Assembly (NCBI GenBank): GCA_965222975.1
Contig: CBDCVJ010000064.1
Coordinates: 149,150 to 213,149, forward strand
Direction of reading: 5' to 3'
Length of the DNA stretch: 64,000 nucleotides
Source of the DNA: UBA6168 sp965222975
GTDB taxonomy: Bacteria; Bacteroidota; Bacteroidia; Chitinophagales; Saprospiraceae
Each line of letters starts with the position of its first letter. Position 1 is the first letter of the stretch. This document shows positions 60,642 to 64,000 of this stretch, piece after piece. The position numbers were made by a program, and so were the translations under genes. The notes beneath the pieces were generated by a model. The model worked only from the letters and a program-made list of their open reading frames with translations. It was not told where the DNA came from and did no database searches.

Positions 60642-60968
60642 ATGGTTTTTGTAGCTGATAGCGCAAAGGAAAAAATCCAGGAAATTATAGCTCAAGAAGG
60701 ACTGACAGACGATTATTTCGTTCGGGTCTCAGTCACCAGTGGTGGATGTTCCGGTCTTTCATATAGCATGGATTTTGACAATGAATCGCAACCCAATGAC
60801 CAGGTATTTGAAGACAACGGCATGAAAGTAGTCACCGACCTAAAGAGTTTTCTTTACCTGTGCAATACCACTTTGGAATTTTCAGGTGGTTTGAATGGCA
60901 AAGGGTTTTATTTCAATAATCCCAACGCTGCCAGAACTTGCGGTTGCGGGGAGAGTTTTGCTGTATAA
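60642..60968 (+). CDS. iscA: A-type Fe-S carrier (IscA/ErpA family)
   Basis: 108 residues. The HesB/IscA fold has its three conserved cysteines in VTSGGCSGLSYSM and NAARTCGCGESF. It carries clusters from IscU to target proteins. It follows iscU by 23 bp. IscA and ErpA cannot be told apart by eye, so the symbol reflects the operon. Confidence 0.9.
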   Translation: MVFVADSAKEKIQEIIAQEGLTDDYFVRVSVTSGGCSGLSYSMDFDNESQPNDQVFEDNGMKVVTDLKSFLYLCNTTLEFSGGLNGKGFYFNNPNAARTCGCGESFAV

Positions 60969-61044
60969 ATCAATTTTTCCTAAAAATATAGCTTCCTAAA
61001 AGCTTGAAGGCCTCGGTGTTTCTACATTGGGGCTTTCATCGTTT

Positions 61045-62031
61045 ATGAAAAAAATACTAATCATACAGACTGCATTTATTGGCGATGTAATTTTAGCGAC
61101 TGCATTGATTGAAAAACTAAAAGTCCATTTCCCAAAGGGCGAATTACATTTTCTATTGCGAAAAGGAAATGAAACACTGTTACAGAACAACCCCCATATA
61201 AGCCAAATTCTAATTTGGGATAAAACCAAAAGGAAATATGGCAGCTACTTTTCCAATTTAAAAATAATTAGAAATGAGAATTATACTCATGTTATCAACT
61301 TACATCGATTTTTTTCCAGTGGGTTGTTGACTGTTTTTTCCAGAGCTGGCGAAACCATTGGCTTTGACAAAAACCCACTTTCTATTTTTTATTCTAAAAG
61401 AATAATTCATCAATTCGGTACAGAAAAGAATCCAATCCACGAAGTCGAAAGAAATTTGAATCTGATAGAATACCTTACTGACAATAAGTTAGTAAAACCT
61501 AAAATTTATCCTTCCAAAGAGGATTTTTCTAAAGTAAAAACCGAAAGTGATTTCATCACGATTTCACCTGGTTCAGTTTGGTTTACTAAACAGTGGCCTT
61601 CTGAAAAATGGATCATTTTTATAGACAGGGTAGGGGAGGATAAATCCATTTATTTGTTAGGAGGAAAGGGTGAATTTGAACTTTGCCAGTCTATTAAAAC
61701 AACTTCGAATCATCCAAATGTGATTAATAAGGCAGGGCAACTTTCATTTTTAGAGTCTGCGGCATTGATGAGTCAGGCTAATATGAATTTCGTAAATGAT
61801 TCTGCACCATTACATTTGGCATCGGCGGTTAATGCTCCAGTAACGGTAGTATTTTGTTCAACCATTCCAGGTTTTGGGTTTACTCCACTTTCCAATAACT
61901 CGATCGTTATCGAAACGGATGAGAAGTTAGCCTGCCGGCCTTGTGGGTTACATGGTAAAAAATCTTGCCCAAAAGGCCATTTCAAATGTTCTGAAATCAG
62001 CATAGAAAGGCTTTTGGATAGGTTGAAATGA
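61045..62031 (+). CDS. Glycosyltransferase family 9 (heptosyltransferase-like)
   Basis: 328 residues from MKKILIIQTAFIGDVILATAL, the usual start of LPS heptosyltransferases; a TTG upstream would add six residues. The N-terminal GT-B half contains HFLLRKGNETLLQNNPHI. The C-terminal half has ISPGSVWFTKQWPSEKW, LLGGKGEFELC and NDSAPLHLASAVNAP, the ADP-heptose-binding site pattern. A Cys-rich tail (CRPCGLHGKKSCPKGHFKC) is common in this family. It probably adds a sugar to the LPS core, consistent with kdsA elsewhere in the window. It follows iscA by 76 bp. Confidence 0.85.
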   Translation: MKKILIIQTAFIGDVILATALIEKLKVHFPKGELHFLLRKGNETLLQNNPHISQILIWDKTKRKYGSYFSNLKIIRNENYTHVINLHRFFSSGLLTVFSRAGETIGFDKNPLSIFYSKRIIHQFGTEKNPIHEVERNLNLIEYLTDNKLVKPKIYPSKEDFSKVKTESDFITISPGSVWFTKQWPSEKWIIFIDRVGEDKSIYLLGGKGEFELCQSIKTTSNHPNVINKAGQLSFLESAALMSQANMNFVNDSAPLHLASAVNAPVTVVFCSTIPGFGFTPLSNNSIVIETDEKLACRPCGLHGKKSCPKGHFKCSEISIERLLDRLK

Positions 62032-62073
62032 AGTATTACCTTTCGCCACATTTAAAAAATCAAACCATTTTCC

Positions 62074-63564
62074 ATGTCAAAATACATTCTTGCCCTTGAT
62101 CAGGGAACGACCAGTTCCCGAGCTATTCTATTTAATAAAAAAGGGAACATTGTTGCGACAGAGCAACAAGAATTCACCCAATATTATCCAAAACCCGGAT
62201 GGGTGGAACATGATGCAAACGAAATCTGGCAAACCCAGCTCAGGGTTGCCCAGGACGTTCTAAAAAAAAATAAAATTACTGCAAAGGATGTAGCTGCTAT
62301 CGGCATTACTAACCAAAGGGAAACGACAGTCGTTTGGAACAAAAATACGGGTGAACCGATCCACCATGCTGTTGTCTGGCAGGATAGGCGGACAGCAAAT
62401 ATTTGTGATAAAATAAAAAAAGATGGCCACGAAAGATATATCCGCAAAGAAACAGGTCTCGTTGTTGATGCCTATTTCTCAGGCACAAAAGTGAAATGGT
62501 TGCTGGACAATGTGAAAGGTGCCCGGAAACTTGCCCGTAATGGCGAATTGCTTTTTGGTACTATGGATACTTGGCTGGTTTGGAAATTAACAGGAGGTCA
62601 AGTTCACATTACAGACTATTCTAATGCTTCCCGAACTTTAATGTACAATATCAGAAAACTGAAGTGGGACAGCAAAATGCTTAAAGTCCTCAATGTGCCT
62701 GAGTCAGTTTTGCCTTCTGTCAAGCCTTCCAGTGAAGTGTATGGTTATACTTCTGCCAACATTTTTGGTGGTGAAATACCAATTGCAGGAATAGCAGGTG
62801 ATCAACAGGCTGCATTGTTTGGACAGGCTTGCCATGGGGTGGGCATGGCTAAAAACACATATGGGACGGGCTGTTTTATGCTGATGAACACCGGAACTAC
62901 ACCAGTTGCATCCCGCTCGGGGTTGTTGACTACCATCGCTTGGGGAGTAGACGGGAAAGTACATTATGCGCTTGAAGGAAGTGTATTTATTGCGGGTGCA
63001 GCTATTCAGTGGCTACGGGATGGGTTAAAGATTTTAGATGAAGCGAAGGACAGTGAATACCTCGCTATGAAAGTCGCCGATCCTGAAGGTGTTTATGTCG
63101 TTCCTGCATTTGCAGGGCTGGGTGCCCCATACTGGGACATGTATGCCCGTGGAGCTATTTTTGGATTGACCCGAGGCACTACCAAAGCTCATATCACAAG
63201 AGCAACTTTGGAATCCTTGGCCTATCAAACAAAAGATGTTTTAGCCGCTATGGAGAAAGATTCAAAAATTTCTCTAAAAGCACTTCGGGTAGATGGTGGT
63301 GCTTGTGCAAATAATTTGCTCATGCAATTTCAGGCAGATATGCTCGGCGTAAATGTAGAGCGTCCAGGTGTCATTGAAACCACTGCATTGGGGGCTGCCT
63401 ATTTAGCTGGGTTGGCAACGGGGTTTTGGAAAAAGGCTGAAATTTCAAAAAACTGGAAACTCGAAAAAGCGTTTAAACCTAAAATGGAGGCCACAGAGCG
63501 CAACAAGCGATATAAAGGCTGGAAGAAGGCTGTAAATAGGACTATGGGCTGGGAACAGAAATAG
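62074..63564 (+). CDS. glpK: Glycerol kinase
   Basis: 496 residues. FGGY-family kinase that phosphorylates glycerol to sn-glycerol 3-phosphate. Motifs are ILALDQGTTSSRAILFNKKG (ATP site), PGWVEHDANEIW, ITNQRETTVVWNK, VVWQDRRTA (glycerol site) and LRVDGGACANNLLMQFQADML. Length and order are standard. It follows the family 9 glycosyltransferase gene by 42 bp. No glpF or glpD gene is adjacent, so glycerol uptake is encoded elsewhere. Confidence 0.95.
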   Translation: MSKYILALDQGTTSSRAILFNKKGNIVATEQQEFTQYYPKPGWVEHDANEIWQTQLRVAQDVLKKNKITAKDVAAIGITNQRETTVVWNKNTGEPIHHAVVWQDRRTANICDKIKKDGHERYIRKETGLVVDAYFSGTKVKWLLDNVKGARKLARNGELLFGTMDTWLVWKLTGGQVHITDYSNASRTLMYNIRKLKWDSKMLKVLNVPESVLPSVKPSSEVYGYTSANIFGGEIPIAGIAGDQQAALFGQACHGVGMAKNTYGTGCFMLMNTGTTPVASRSGLLTTIAWGVDGKVHYALEGSVFIAGAAIQWLRDGLKILDEAKDSEYLAMKVADPEGVYVVPAFAGLGAPYWDMYARGAIFGLTRGTTKAHITRATLESLAYQTKDVLAAMEKDSKISLKALRVDGGACANNLLMQFQADMLGVNVERPGVIETTALGAAYLAGLATGFWKKAEISKNWKLEKAFKPKMEATERNKRYKGWKKAVNRTMGWEQK

Positions 63565-63827
63565 TTAGTGTCAGATAAACAACATTAACGAATTTTAACA
63601 TTTGATGTTTTGGCAAATAATATTTTGCCTTGACCAGTTGTTTGCAATTATTTAATGCACAGGTAAACTAACCCCCAATTTAAGTTTGGTTCGAAATATT
63701 TTATTGGTTGAAACTGTAGCTTTTCGACATTTTGGCATTTTTTTTCCTTGAAGCTGTGATATAAATTCGCACTGTAAATCCAAATCCAAAACGATCTTTT
63801 TCCAAACACTTAAAAATATTATTTGAA

Positions 63828-64000
63828 ATGCAGTTTAAAACTTACATGATTGTCGTTACCATTTTAGGAACGGCGGGTCTCATGAACGCACAAACTACAG
63901 CGATAGCTGGTGACAATAGCACTATTGAAATGGTTTCCAATGATTTGCCCTCTTTAGAGGGAGATGAATGGACTTTTTATCTCGATTCAGAAAGTAATGT
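63828..64000 (+). CDS. Secreted protein, N-terminal fragment
   Basis: 57 codons are visible before the window ends. The ATG at 63828 opens a signal peptide (MIVVTILGTAGLMNAQ), followed by TTAIAGDNSTIEMVSNDLP and the start of a strand EWTFYLDSESN. The protein is exported; the missing C-terminus would show whether it is a T9SS cargo or a lipid-free periplasmic protein. Function cannot be told. Confidence 0.55.
   Translation, partial: MQFKTYMIVVTILGTAGLMNAQTTAIAGDNSTIEMVSNDLPSLEGDEWTFYLDSESN

Noticed and set aside
1..64000. CRISPR array, prophage or integrative element
   Set aside because: No spaced direct-repeat array, no phage structural or integrase gene, and no tRNA-associated attachment repeat was seen.

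Overview
The window looks like chromosomal DNA of a Bacteroidota bacterium, most likely from the Saprospiria side of the phylum; this is inferred from gene content, not from a marker-gene tree. Supporting signs are several secreted proteins ending in type IX secretion (T9SS) sorting domains, many small outer-membrane beta-barrels, a TonB-dependent receptor with a carboxypeptidase-like N-terminal domain, DUF4836, DUF6089 and DUF2520 family proteins, a curli operon, and TAnnTTTG-type -7 promoter boxes instead of sigma70 -10 boxes. The DNA is AT-rich with short operons on both strands. No phage, plasmid, CRISPR array or complete insertion sequence is visible.

Layout. 1-5.7 kb: end of hisS, a protein with an effector-associated (EAD11-like) domain, an FAD-dependent oxidoreductase, two related small secreted proteins, kdsA and an outer-membrane protein. 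6-14.2 kb: an ABC permease, the overlapping pair mnmH-selD for tRNA 2-selenouridine, then ccmE-ccmF for cytochrome c maturation followed by a DUF2520 protein. 14.2-18.6 kb: outer-membrane proteins, a uridine kinase-like P-loop kinase and an unrecognised helical protein. 18.8-27.1 kb: three large T9SS cargo proteins, the first with eight disulfide-type repeats plus dockerin-like and cohesin-like segments. 27.4-37.3 kb: a Tat-exported class V aminotransferase, a SlyD-like isomerase, a TonB-dependent receptor, sucC, a Gly-rich tail-anchored protein, hemL, a TPR protein and a CAU-anticodon tRNA. 37.6-47.4 kb: an M36 (fungalysin) protease locus broken by two frameshifts, a DUF4836 lipoprotein, purL and a TlpA-like thioredoxin. 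47.5-53.5 kb: a curli operon, csgA-csgB-csgE-csgF-csgG, with a beta-propeller lipoprotein at its end. 53.8-57.6 kb: a cupin, a glycosyltransferase, then lipoprotein-SCO1-cytochrome c-SRPBCC. 57.6-64 kb: a DUF6089 barrel protein, iscS-iscU-iscA, a family 9 glycosyltransferase, glpK and the start of a secreted protein.

The most unusual signal lies between the genes. At least six short (75-193 bp) non-coding foldback elements share an arm that begins GAGAG. Several are flanked by 8-9 bp direct repeats, as expected of target-site duplications. A seventh element has the same architecture but no GAGAG core. Within each copy the two arms match each other very closely, yet the arms differ between copies. 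This fits a non-autonomous mobile foldback family whose arms are corrected against each other. No transposase is present in the window. Second in interest is the curli operon, whose CsgG carries an added C-terminal beta-barrel and whose CsgE carries an added N-terminal domain.
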